The translations under genes and the position numbers were made by a program. Shown in pieces: positions 35,909 to 44,603 of a DNA stretch of 64,000 nt (position 1 is the stretch's first letter; each line of letters starts with the position of its first letter). The DNA is taken from the NCBI GenBank assembly GCA_029237525.1, contig JARBAU010000230.1, positions 1-64,000 of the forward strand, read 5' to 3'. The DNA is from Nitrososphaerales archaeon (GTDB lineage Archaea > Thermoproteota > Nitrososphaeria > Nitrososphaerales > Nitrososphaeraceae). The notes under the pieces were generated by a model. The model worked only from the letters and a program-made list of their open reading frames with translations, was not told where the DNA came from and did not search any database.

Positions 35909-36448
35909 CTATAATTCACCAAACATGTTATAATATTCATTCGCAATCTTATCTGATAGACTATTCTTATATTTGGAAAGTACGTCTGAAACGAGTTGAA
36001 CATTGGAAATTCTGTATAGTTGTAATTCCTGACCATGAATTATTGAAATAATTCCGCTTTCCGATAATCTTTTTAGATGCCATGAGATCGTAGATGGAGC
36101 CTTTTTCATGTGTTCCGAGATTTCCCCAAATGTGCACAGATCGTGTTCGAGTATAAATAGCACGATCTGTCTCGAGGATTTGTTCCTAATCTGGCCCATT
36201 ATACATGTCTCTTCTGTTTGCATGTCCAAAGGAAAGTATTTTGGCCTTCTACCGTGTAGTCTTTCGACCTTAATTTTCTGAGTTTTTTCTAGAATTTTTA
36301 TGTGGTACTCGAGCGCACCGTTGGTCAATCCGCTAAGTCTGAGCAGTTCCCTATATCTTATACCTGGGCTACGTTTGATATGATCCAAAATCAAACTCTT
36401 AAGATCAATAGGTGCAATGTCGCACTGATCCGTGTGGATATTAGACAA
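35909..36448 (-). CDS. Tandem winged-helix (ArsR-like) regulator
   Basis: 179 residues, ATG start. Two winged helices are visible: residues about 12-70 (GIRYRELLRLSGLTNGALEYHIKILE with wing RRPKYFP) and about 88-150 (CTFGEISEHMKKAPSTISWHLKRLSESGII with wing GQELQLYRIS). This duplicated layout is common among archaeal regulators of membrane and surface functions. It starts four bases after the stop of the membrane protein gene, so both are one operon, and a 17-bp palindrome found again in the surface-protein promoter lies just ahead of that operon. Autoregulation and control of the surface module are inferred. Confidence 0.85.
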   Translation of the reverse strand: MSNIHTDQCDIAPIDLKSLILDHIKRSPGIRYRELLRLSGLTNGALEYHIKILEKTQKIKVERLHGRRPKYFPLDMQTEETCIMGQIRNKSSRQIVLFILEHDLCTFGEISEHMKKAPSTISWHLKRLSESGIISIIHGQELQLYRISNVQLVSDVLSKYKNSLSDKIANEYYNMFGEL

Positions 36449-36452
36449 TTTC

Positions 36453-36935
36453 CTATTTTTCCACCTTTAGCACTCCCAGACCGAATAGTGTTAGCATAAG
36501 TAATAGCAACATGTGAGGCAATCCCACATATATTCCGCGCTGCATGGCGGGACTAGTCCCCGGTATAACTTCAAGTAAAAATAACAATTCAACGATCAAA
36601 AGAGACGAAAATCCCACAGAAGTATACAAGATCTTTGTACTTCTCGTTCTCCGATACGCTAGCAGTGAAGCTGTAATCAGAAATGTAGAAATTGCAATGC
36701 TCGCGACGTGCATTGATATGAAATAGATCAAATGAGGTCTGTGAATATGTGGAATTATTAGTGGGACAAAAACGACTAGTGTTATAATTGAAATTAGTGC
36801 CAACAATTTAGGCTTGCTCTCAACAATCTTAGTAAGATGGATTCGCAGAGCTGCAGTACACTCAACGAGCCTAATTCCCAAGCTGTGATAAATTGGTTGA
36901 AGCTTCATAAATAGATGACCTGATTCGTTAGTCAC
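36453..36935 (-). CDS. Four-helix membrane protein in operon with the regulator
   Basis: 160 residues, start at 36935; first gene of the two-gene operon. After a 40-residue amphipathic N-terminus, hydrophobic segments lie at about 43-62, 70-90, 103-123 and 135-155. Histidines cluster near the second helix (PHIHRPHLIYFISMH), which could bind a metal or haem, although this is only an observation. Small membrane proteins paired with winged-helix regulators are frequent in archaea and are thought to sense membrane or redox signals. No catalytic motif. Confidence 0.65.
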   Translation of the reverse strand: MTNESGHLFMKLQPIYHSLGIRLVECTAALRIHLTKIVESKPKLLALISIITLVVFVPLIIPHIHRPHLIYFISMHVASIAISTFLITASLLAYRRTRSTKILYTSVGFSSLLIVELLFLLEVIPGTSPAMQRGIYVGLPHMLLLLMLTLFGLGVLKVEK

Positions 36936-36977
36936 ACATTAATTAATATCAGTAGAGCGTTATTTACTTTTCAGAGT

Positions 36978-36994
36978 GCATTCGTCGAATGTAC
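36978..36994. promoter_or_regulatory. 17-bp palindrome (site 1) before regulator operon
   Basis: Core CATTCGTCGAATG is a perfect odd palindrome; with the next two positions each side (TG and TA) 16 of 17 positions keep symmetry except one pair. It lies 43 bp before the membrane-protein start. The same core recurs at 41454-41466. Confidence 0.65.
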
Positions 36995-37136
36995 AGCAAT
37001 CGTACTTTCCGATGATGTGATAATGGTGTATTCAAAAATCTATTGGATTTCTAGATTTCCTTACAGATTGTATTATTAAATTTAGCGCTATATTGGAATC
37101 AAATGTTCGTCAGGGAAAAATATATTCTAGTGCTTT

Positions 37137-40100
37137 TCACTTTTTGCTTATATTTGACTTCCTGTCAATATTTTGATGCTCAGTTTCTGGAGACTCGGAA
37201 GAATCAAGCAGCTTCTCAATATCATCCTCATCCTCAACTGTCTGACCAGATTCTGAAGCAACAATTGCATCTGCTTTCGCTTTTCTCCTTTTTCTAATCA
37301 GCCTTATAATTATGAACGCTACAATCGCAACAATCACTAATAACAAGATTGGCATTGGAATACCGAGAATTGTGTTTTGCGAATGACGATCGCCGCGTGT
37401 GTGGGAAATCTGAGGTTTTACCTGCAAAGTCTGATTTATCGTCACTTCATGGCTATTTTTGAGGTCATCACTATATGTTATCTTTAGCGATACAGGATGA
37501 CTACCCTGAAGAGTTGAGTTATCGACATTTGTAAGCGGGATGCTAAATGGTAGGGGTGAGTCAGGTTGGAGGTCACCCAAGTATTGAGGAGGTGGTAACA
37601 AGAACGATGCCACAGACGGTACTAATCCAGATGACTGGGAGGCATTATTTCGATGTTGGTCCGATGACTGGCCTTCATGATGCGCACGGCTGTTATCTTG
37701 CTGCCGTGCTGAGCTAGTTGCAAACGGCTGGTTTACCAGCTGAGCAGTAGTATATAGGCCTATCGTGTTTCCTTGATTCAAAAGATTTCCCACCAGATTA
37801 GGTGTTCCTGCGACATAGTTTATAGCCAAATCAGTAACGCTAACGTGTATATCGCCTACCACATTTCCGCCTAGAACAAATGATCCAATTTTGGATTGTC
37901 CACCAGAAATATATTGTAGCGTTACTAAAAATGATACAGGCGCAGCAATCAAGGAAGTTGATGCGTAGATTTTGGTTGTGAATTCATTTTTTGAATGGGG
38001 AGCTAAGCTTGGAAGGCTCCAGAGCGAATCCCCAACAATCTTCAGGTCATCTGATTCTGATGCTATTGATGCTACTGCATTTGTAATAGGAAAGTCGTTG
38101 TTATTCGTTATTGTGAATTTCATGTCTTGCACCTTACCTGCAGTTAGAATGAGCGATGAACTATTCAGATTATTGTTCGGGTTGTCACTACTCTTAACGT
38201 TTGAGTGTGGGTTATTTACGGTCGCCCCATATGCAATATTATGCATGTGCTGATCTTGGCTGTAGGGGGAATTGCCATCATTATCTATATATGTGGCAAA
38301 TTCTGGTCTCAGGTGTTCAGTGGTGGAAGAGTCTAAAGTTGAATGGAGAAGATCTGGACTTGATTGATTGTGATCGTTGAAAGAATATGCACTTGCAGTA
38401 ACGCCTGAAGCAGTGATACCATTTGAATCGCCTCCTTGGTTACTATTTATAGATCCTGTGCTGTTCGTTGGGGGACCTGAAGGGCCTACGCTGAGTCCAG
38501 CTTCCGGAGGAGTCGGTAACACAAGTAACCCTACCGATGCACTGGTACTCTTTGAATCACCAGTTGACGCAGTGTATGAAATTTGAAGATTCAAGTTTTG
38601 TAAAGTGCCACCAGCGGATTCTGAAGGATATATAACGGGATCGATTTCTGCAGTGCCGTTTACAGGTATAGTTCCTAGGTTGAAGGTTCTGGATCCTAGA
38701 TTTACGGCCGGAACGGTGGAAGTCGGAGATGTAGTGGTTACTTGGCCGGGAGTACTGGTGGCAGTAGTAGTGGACGTGTTGTTGGTGTTACTCGTAGTCC
38801 CAGGCTGATTGACAACTACGTTATTTGCAATACTGTTACCACTTATGCTTGTAATAGTGACAAGAACGCTATTCGCATCGGCTGTTCCTTTATTCTTGAT
38901 GTCTATGACAGCTGTGTTTGAGAATCCTGGCTTCAAACTAGTAGTCTTGGAACTTGTATCTAAAATAACTTTGCCAGGCAGCGAAATAGGCACCATATAT
39001 GTTTGAGTATTATATACACCTGGCTCAAGAGATGGCACCTTAAAATAGTATATTCTAAGTGATGCACTGTAGTCGCCAACCTTCACCCCTTTACCAATAT
39101 TAACCTTGAAATAAAGGGTGTAAGTCTGCCCTGATTTTACTACATTGGTAAAACTGGCAATCGCTGTCTGCTGTTGCTGCAGATCTTGTGGCTGTAGATT
39201 GGAAATACCAGTTTGCTGTATCTTAGGACTGTGATCGTTATTACCAACTGAGCCTCCTATGCTAGTCGCAGAGGTAAATCCAGGTGGAAGTGTGAGATAT
39301 CCGATTATTCCATTAATGTCCGAAAATTCTGTGTTACTTAATACTACTGCAAATATTGATTGTCCCTCCCCAGGCCCAACTTCTTGCTGAGGAGGTATCG
39401 GAAGCGCAGAAGAAGTAGATGAGCACACGGACAATGTAGAAGAATTGCCGTTAGCTGAACAAACTGACGAATTTGCAGCCCAGTAGGAATCAACAAAGCC
39501 ATTTGTGAAGATACTACCTCCTGTACCGTGAATATTTTGTATTTGATTGGGACTGTTGATATCAAATTTGTTCTGAGTGTCAGATATTGATCCAAGATCA
39601 AAATTCTGCCCTACAGTTCTATTTATTGTCAGTTGATGGGGATTTTTCAGATCATCGTTGTAGGTTATATTCAGTGCAACTGGATACAATAAAGGCTGGT
39701 TCCCTGACTGTACATTTGTGAGTTGAGGCTCATTATGATTAGCTGTAGATTTCTCGATGGTATTTTGGGACTCTCCTTGTACTTCATTATCCGTGATCAA
39801 AGTATTAATGTTATTTTGCTGTGTAGATACTCTTTCTTGTTGTTTAATAATCCTGAGTGGTATACTGAACGGTACAGGAGAGTTTGCAGGAATACTTCCA
39901 AGATAATCTGAGGATAATGGTAAGATAGTTATTCCCTTAGGTACACTTTGAGAGTTTGTCGTGTTGTTGTTTGCCAGACCTTCAGACTGAACCATTTGGA
40001 TATTAGTAAAGAGAGCTGGGGTGTTGCCCTCATTCAACAAGTTGCCGACGAGGTTGGGGGTACTGCCTAAATATCTTATACCCACATTATTAATTTCTAG

Positions 40101-40652
40101 CTTAATGTCACCTACCACGACTGCACCTATGTCAAATGAATCAGTTTTTATCTGCTGCCCATTTTGGATATATTGTGCAGTCACTGTAAAAAAAACTGGC
40201 GATCCAATCAACGTAGGTGAGGCGTAAACTTTTGTTGATAACACAATGTTCGAACCAGGTCTTAGACTCTGCATATTCCATTGTGTATCACCAAGAATTC
40301 TGACTGAGCTAGATTGTGATACCAACGAAACGGCCAGGTCGGAAATCCTTGGCAATTGCTGGTCCTGTGAGTTAAAGCCTTGCAGTGACTGTGTATTAGC
40401 TTGGCCATAGGATGGTCCTCTGATACTAAAATTAAAATCCTGGATCTTGCCGGCGGTGATATGGATTAAGGACTGGTCTGGTGTACTGTTTGATTGAATA
40501 GAGTGCACTACTGAAGTTCGAACAGATGTAGGTGATGCAGCTAAGACTCCATCCATGTTTGAGATAGATCCGCTAATAAGGATTGATACCAAGCACAATA
40601 TAATTATGAGATTTTTATGTAATTGAAGATTAAAAATATTAATTTTCAACAT
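37137..40652 (-). CDS. Large membrane-anchored surface protein with duplicated domains
   Basis: 1171 residues, ATG start. N-terminal signal helix (about 13-35, ILCLVSILISGSIS) and one C-terminal membrane helix (about 1095-1115) followed by a basic stop-transfer RKRRK and an acidic tail; the bulk is therefore extracellular. Two copies of a roughly 260-residue beta unit lie at about 63-350 and 835-1080, each with a TAGK-QD opening, VVGDI, TPNLVGNLLN-GNT, FSIPL and ITY-DDLKN-H. The middle (about 375-760) has QEVGPGEG and CARDB-like strands (PGFSNTAVIDIKNKG) and is shared with the protein at 41589. Many N-x-S/T sites. It overlaps the ABC ATPase gene by 14 bases, so they act together. Confidence 0.85.
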   Translation of the reverse strand: MLKINIFNLQLHKNLIIILCLVSILISGSISNMDGVLAASPTSVRTSVVHSIQSNSTPDQSLIHITAGKIQDFNFSIRGPSYGQANTQSLQGFNSQDQQLPRISDLAVSLVSQSSSVRILGDTQWNMQSLRPGSNIVLSTKVYASPTLIGSPVFFTVTAQYIQNGQQIKTDSFDIGAVVVGDIKLEINNVGIRYLGSTPNLVGNLLNEGNTPALFTNIQMVQSEGLANNNTTNSQSVPKGITILPLSSDYLGSIPANSPVPFSIPLRIIKQQERVSTQQNNINTLITDNEVQGESQNTIEKSTANHNEPQLTNVQSGNQPLLYPVALNITYNDDLKNPHQLTINRTVGQNFDLGSISDTQNKFDINSPNQIQNIHGTGGSIFTNGFVDSYWAANSSVCSANGNSSTLSVCSSTSSALPIPPQQEVGPGEGQSIFAVVLSNTEFSDINGIIGYLTLPPGFTSATSIGGSVGNNDHSPKIQQTGISNLQPQDLQQQQTAIASFTNVVKSGQTYTLYFKVNIGKGVKVGDYSASLRIYYFKVPSLEPGVYNTQTYMVPISLPGKVILDTSSKTTSLKPGFSNTAVIDIKNKGTADANSVLVTITSISGNSIANNVVVNQPGTTSNTNNTSTTTATSTPGQVTTTSPTSTVPAVNLGSRTFNLGTIPVNGTAEIDPVIYPSESAGGTLQNLNLQISYTASTGDSKSTSASVGLLVLPTPPEAGLSVGPSGPPTNSTGSINSNQGGDSNGITASGVTASAYSFNDHNQSSPDLLHSTLDSSTTEHLRPEFATYIDNDGNSPYSQDQHMHNIAYGATVNNPHSNVKSSDNPNNNLNSSSLILTAGKVQDMKFTITNNNDFPITNAVASIASESDDLKIVGDSLWSLPSLAPHSKNEFTTKIYASTSLIAAPVSFLVTLQYISGGQSKIGSFVLGGNVVGDIHVSVTDLAINYVAGTPNLVGNLLNQGNTIGLYTTAQLVNQPFATSSARQQDNSRAHHEGQSSDQHRNNASQSSGLVPSVASFLLPPPQYLGDLQPDSPLPFSIPLTNVDNSTLQGSHPVSLKITYSDDLKNSHEVTINQTLQVKPQISHTRGDRHSQNTILGIPMPILLLVIVAIVAFIIIRLIRKRRKAKADAIVASESGQTVEDEDDIEKLLDSSESPETEHQNIDRKSNISKK

Positions 40653-41361
40653 TTACAACTTCTTTTTCAATTGTACCATCACGGATATGAATCGCTCGGT
40701 CAGTTCTAGCAGCGAGATCTGGATTGTGTGTGACCATGATTATAGTTCTCGAAAATTTGTTCGAGAGCATAGTTAGTAAACCAAATACATCCTCGCCAGT
40801 TTTTGTATCCAGATTGCCAGTAGGCTCATCCGCAAGGATAATTTTTGGATTATTCATTAATGCTCTAGCGATTGCTACTCTTTGTTGCTGACCGCCGCTA
40901 AGATTGGTTGGTTTGAACTTAGCTTTATCTCGGATACCAAGAAATCCCAGAATTCTTATTGCACGGCGCCGTCTATCTTTGTCGCTCATTCCACCAGTAA
41001 TTCCAGGAAACTCTACGTTCTTTAAAACGGTCGTTCTATTAATCAAGTTATATGATTGGAAGATAAAGCCAATTGTGTTATTTCTTAAAGTAGAAAGCTG
41101 AGAATCATTCAAAGTAAAAATATCAATTCCATTAATAAATACCTTGCCGGACGTAGGTCTATCCAGTGCGCCTAGCATATTCATGAGGGTCGATTTACCA
41201 CTACCTGAAGGTCCAACTATGGATACGAACTCGCCCTTGTTTACAGAGAATGATACATTTTTCAACGGAACCACCTTGCCCATAGAAGACATGTATACCT
41301 TTGTTAAATTTTCAACCTTCAACGTTTCGGTATCATACCTGTAATCATAATGCGTATTCAT
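40639..41361 (-). CDS. MacB/LolD-type ABC ATPase
   Basis: 240 residues, ATG start. Walker A GPSGSGKST, Q-loop FIFQSYNLI, signature LSGGQQQRVAIARAL, Walker B IILADEPTGNLD, and the switch-His VTHNPD are all intact. The LSGGQQQRV and ADEPTGNLD wording is that of the MacB/LolD/FtsE group, which powers mechanotransmission or lipoprotein handling with FtsX-like permeases rather than import. No permease gene is found on either side; instead it overlaps the large surface protein. It shares a divergent promoter with the 601-residue surface protein. Confidence 0.93.
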   Translation of the reverse strand: MNTHYDYRYDTETLKVENLTKVYMSSMGKVVPLKNVSFSVNKGEFVSIVGPSGSGKSTLMNMLGALDRPTSGKVFINGIDIFTLNDSQLSTLRNNTIGFIFQSYNLINRTTVLKNVEFPGITGGMSDKDRRRRAIRILGFLGIRDKAKFKPTNLSGGQQQRVAIARALMNNPKIILADEPTGNLDTKTGEDVFGLLTMLSNKFSRTIIMVTHNPDLAARTDRAIHIRDGTIEKEVVNVEN

Positions 41362-41451
41362 AATAATTTAATTCTCCCCAAACGATACTATTATTAGGTA
41401 TATTATCCTGTCAATTTAATTTAACTTCTTTTACTTATAAAAATCATTCGA

Positions 41452-41468
41452 TACATTCGTCGAATGTA
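41452..41468. promoter_or_regulatory. 17-bp perfect palindrome (site 2) in divergent surface-gene promoter
   Basis: Left arm TACATTCG, central T, right arm CGAATGTA, perfect over all 17 positions. It is 90 bp from the ABC ATPase start and 120 bp from the 601-residue protein start, so it could control both. Same 13-bp core as the site at 36980-36992. A half-site TCATTCGAT lies immediately next to it. Confidence 0.7.
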
Positions 41469-41588
41469 CCGCGTGGGGGTACTTTGAAATCCATCTACAC
41501 TTTGTTAAGATGAAATTGATAAATGTAAATATTAATTCAAATCCTCCATCATCCATATATCTGTAACTCGCAAAACAACAAAAAGACG

Positions 41589-43394
41589 ATGCGCCTGCCT
41601 TATTCAAAAAGATCTATTGAAAATAGTACGAATAATAGAAAGAGAATATTTCATAGTTGTCATAATAAAATAAATTGTGAGACTGCAATTTTCAGCATCT
41701 TTCTTATTTTGTCAGGATCAATTAGCTCAATAATGCTAGTGCCTGAACTAAATATTTCCCCCACGGCGCCTCAGTTAGCTAATGCCGAGCCTACTTCTGG
41801 TGCGCCATCGATTTTATTTTCTTCTAATTTTTCAAATTTTTCTAATACCTCTCCACCAATACCTCAGAAGCAGAATATTTTTTGTGGTAACATACAAATT
41901 GCAAAATCCTTGTCGAATAATTCAAGTTCGTCCTCTCCGATTTCACCCACGCAGACTCAGCAGAACGATACATTCTTTTGTGGCAATAACATACGCAATG
42001 GTAATTCTAATTCTAATTCCTCAGTTATTCCTAAATCTAGATTTTTACTAATTAGTAAGAATCTTTCGATAAACAAAACTAAATCGACATCTAGTGCGAC
42101 ATTCAAGAACATAACTGATGGTCCGGTCAGGTTCGATTTTGTGAATTCTTATTGGACAGATAACACTGCACCTGGAGGTGTTGACGCTGGGTCCTCATCG
42201 GACAGAACACCTGCGGCGCCGTTGGAGCCTGTCATTAGGCAAGAGGTTGGACCAGGCGAAGGGACTTCAATATTAGCAGTAGTACTAATCAATAGGGGCT
42301 TTGTAGATGTTACAAGTATAAGGGGTACATTACACCTTCCAGCTGGGTTTCGTGCAATAGTTCCTCCAGACGATAACGACCCTGTAAGCAACTTGACTAA
42401 CGCAACTCAGAGTGTTCATTCTATTGTTCCGGCCGACAATTCTAGTCTACTAAATTCTAGCCTGAGTACTGGTAGTAGTAATAACACTCCAAATAGCATT
42501 GCTGATGGCAGGACTGCAGTTGCAAGCTATAATGGACTAGTTAAAGCTGGACAAACATTCATTCTGTACTTTCCAGTGTATATCGAATCCTCTGCTCAGG
42601 TGGGAAAAGTTTATCACGGATCGCTTAGGTTACATTTCTTTACTCTAGAGCAAGAAAGGAAAATAAAGTCAGAATTTAATACGGCATCAAAAGCACGGGC
42701 ATTTGGTCTCTCGCGACAAATTAATGCCACAGCTACTGTCCAGATATTAAAATCACTTGACAAACTAAACGCAAAAGATAAATCAAATTTAAAAACTACG
42801 AATAGAGTAACACCTTTCGAGTCAACTTCGCGATCTATCGATGTACCGTTTGAACTTAGTGGCAAGGTGATATTGGATGTGTTTGCAATTCCCGAAACAC
42901 AATTATTGAACGGAAGTAGGAATCTTGCATCGTTATTATCTGCGAGTCAGTTAAACGTATTAACTGCAAATCCAGGATCTCCGACGAAAGTGGCACTTGT
43001 TATAAGAAATGAGGGGTCTGCTATAGCTAACGGCGTCATTGCTGATATTATGTCGAGAAATCAAGCCGCAACCGCTAACAACATCATTTCTCCGGCGGTA
43101 GGAAACCTATCTATTTCAAGTAATGTCGTCCAACAAAATAATATCATTCCTCTCATAATTCTAGGTAGTAGTACATTCAACATTGGATCAGTTCAAGTTA
43201 ATCAGGTCAAAAAAGTAGATACTGCAGTTTTTCCTAGTATCGCCGTAGGAGGTACACTTGAAATTTTGACAATCCACATAACTTACAACGATGCTTATGG
43301 GAACAAGAAGACTACTGATAAAATAATAGGTGTCCAAATACTGCCCCAGAGCCCACAATCTGCGCTAAATGTTTCACCCTCTGGTCGCCAATAG
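41589..43394 (+). CDS. Secreted surface protein, paralogue of the 1171-aa protein core
   Basis: 601 residues, ATG start. Hydrophobic export helix at about 36-56 (FLILSGSISSIMLV, strikingly like the signal of the 1171-residue neighbour). A Ser/Asn-rich stretch with two C-x-x-N-type repeats (NIFCGNIQ, TFFCGNNI) is followed from about residue 180 by the shared core: FVNSYW, RQEVGPGEG, LHLPAGF, LVKAGQTFILYF, LSGKVILD, LGSSTFNIGS and the end QSALNVSPSG. It stops exactly where the neighbour continues into its second repeat and anchor, so it lacks a C-terminal membrane helix. Divergent from the ABC ATPase. Confidence 0.85.
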   Translation: MRLPYSKRSIENSTNNRKRIFHSCHNKINCETAIFSIFLILSGSISSIMLVPELNISPTAPQLANAEPTSGAPSILFSSNFSNFSNTSPPIPQKQNIFCGNIQIAKSLSNNSSSSSPISPTQTQQNDTFFCGNNIRNGNSNSNSSVIPKSRFLLISKNLSINKTKSTSSATFKNITDGPVRFDFVNSYWTDNTAPGGVDAGSSSDRTPAAPLEPVIRQEVGPGEGTSILAVVLINRGFVDVTSIRGTLHLPAGFRAIVPPDDNDPVSNLTNATQSVHSIVPADNSSLLNSSLSTGSSNNTPNSIADGRTAVASYNGLVKAGQTFILYFPVYIESSAQVGKVYHGSLRLHFFTLEQERKIKSEFNTASKARAFGLSRQINATATVQILKSLDKLNAKDKSNLKTTNRVTPFESTSRSIDVPFELSGKVILDVFAIPETQLLNGSRNLASLLSASQLNVLTANPGSPTKVALVIRNEGSAIANGVIADIMSRNQAATANNIISPAVGNLSISSNVVQQNNIIPLIILGSSTFNIGSVQVNQVKKVDTAVFPSIAVGGTLEILTIHITYNDAYGNKKTTDKIIGVQILPQSPQSALNVSPSGRQ

Positions 43395-43833
43395 ATTAAA
43401 CGTTTCAAATTTTGGAATGATTTGATCTATACTCTCTGTAGGGCTAGCGCAAATGAGCACTTATACTAGCCTATAGTATTAGGCCATATATTAGTACGGC
43501 CTTATTATCCTACGTGATAGATCTGATCTGTCAGGACTCGTTAACAAATTGACGCTAGGAGTGAGTGGATTGTTTGCCAATGGTCATTCGTTATCTACGA
43601 TAGAATTGAGCCATAGCGGACATACTTGCCAACTTTAGTATTCGGTAAGATTATTATCTCATCGTCACATTATACTCTGAGGTCCTTGAGATACATACTG
43701 TCCAATTAAATGACTTGTATAAACAAAATAGGATAAACCCGGAATTACACTTTAAAACTGTCTTGGCTAAGTTCTACGGAAGATACGGTTCAGGCACATT
43801 TAAAGGTGTAATTATCTATGATCCATCTCAAAT
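43395..43833. other. Spacer after the surface-protein gene
   Basis: No gene. AGGCC and GGCCT arms around 43481-43503 could form a 5-bp hairpin after the 601-residue gene, but no T run follows. The start of the next gene is preceded by AT-rich sequence. Confidence 0.35.
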
Positions 43834-44571
43834 TTGGCAAAACACAATTGTTCACCATCATCTGTAAGGGAATCTTTAGAGCTTTTGTCGAAAAATTGGT
43901 CTATAGATCCTCAGATTTACGATTTACAGCTAGGAAAAAGAAATGACGTATATGACACCAGTTTAAGAGTAGATAGGGTCACATTCCATATACCAACCCT
44001 TTCAAGAGAAAATCTATTTGTTTTGTGGAAATGTTTGTGGCCAGATTGCCATAATTGTTGTGATCGACAAGGTAGGTTGCCCCTTACTATGGATGACATA
44101 CATGTAATAACTCGAAAAATGGGGTACACGCTACAGTCTGATTTTCTCAAAAATGAAGCAAGAATATCAAGTTGGAATGAGAATGACGAAAAAGGAAATG
44201 TATCTAATTTATTTTCAATGCTATCGTTGAAGCGAAAGCAAGATGAGAGTGAAGACGAGGACGGAACTCCTGTTAGTTGTAGATTTTTGACCCAAGATGG
44301 TGCTTGTGAGCTACATCCAGAAAAACCTGGAGTATGTTGGTTATATCCTTTCGCATCATGGATAAATATTGAAAATAATTTACCAGTAGTTCATGCTACA
44401 TTCCAGTTTACAGGGGACTGTCCTGGATTTTATCTGAGTGATTCATTAGATCAAATAATGCCCGTATTAGAGGAATATTCAAAGACAATATATAAATACA
44501 ATATGGCGGTCAGAAGGACAGTAAGAAATAGCTACGGTCTTATCAATTTTGTTTCTTCTACCCCATCTTAG
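43834..44571 (+). CDS. YkgJ-family cysteine-cluster protein
   Basis: 245 residues, TTG start; a nearby ATG at 43818 is out of frame. Cysteine cluster CLWPDCHNCCDRQGRLPLT is the YkgJ/UPF0153 opening, completed by CRFLTQDGACELHPEKPGVCWLYPF and a final GDCPGF. Such proteins are predicted to bind iron-sulfur or zinc. The acidic middle (DESEDEDG) is a flexible insertion. Cytosolic. 32 bp upstream of an ArsA-type ATPase on the same strand, so co-expression is likely. Biochemical role in the family is unclear. Confidence 0.85.
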   Translation: MAKHNCSPSSVRESLELLSKNWSIDPQIYDLQLGKRNDVYDTSLRVDRVTFHIPTLSRENLFVLWKCLWPDCHNCCDRQGRLPLTMDDIHVITRKMGYTLQSDFLKNEARISSWNENDEKGNVSNLFSMLSLKRKQDESEDEDGTPVSCRFLTQDGACELHPEKPGVCWLYPFASWINIENNLPVVHATFQFTGDCPGFYLSDSLDQIMPVLEEYSKTIYKYNMAVRRTVRNSYGLINFVSSTPS

Positions 44572-44603
44572 TATCGATCACAAACTTGACTAAATATTAG
44601 GTC

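Noticed and set aside
37972-40227. Several plus-strand frames inside the large surface-protein gene
   Set aside because: Antisense shadows of a long, repetitive coding sequence.
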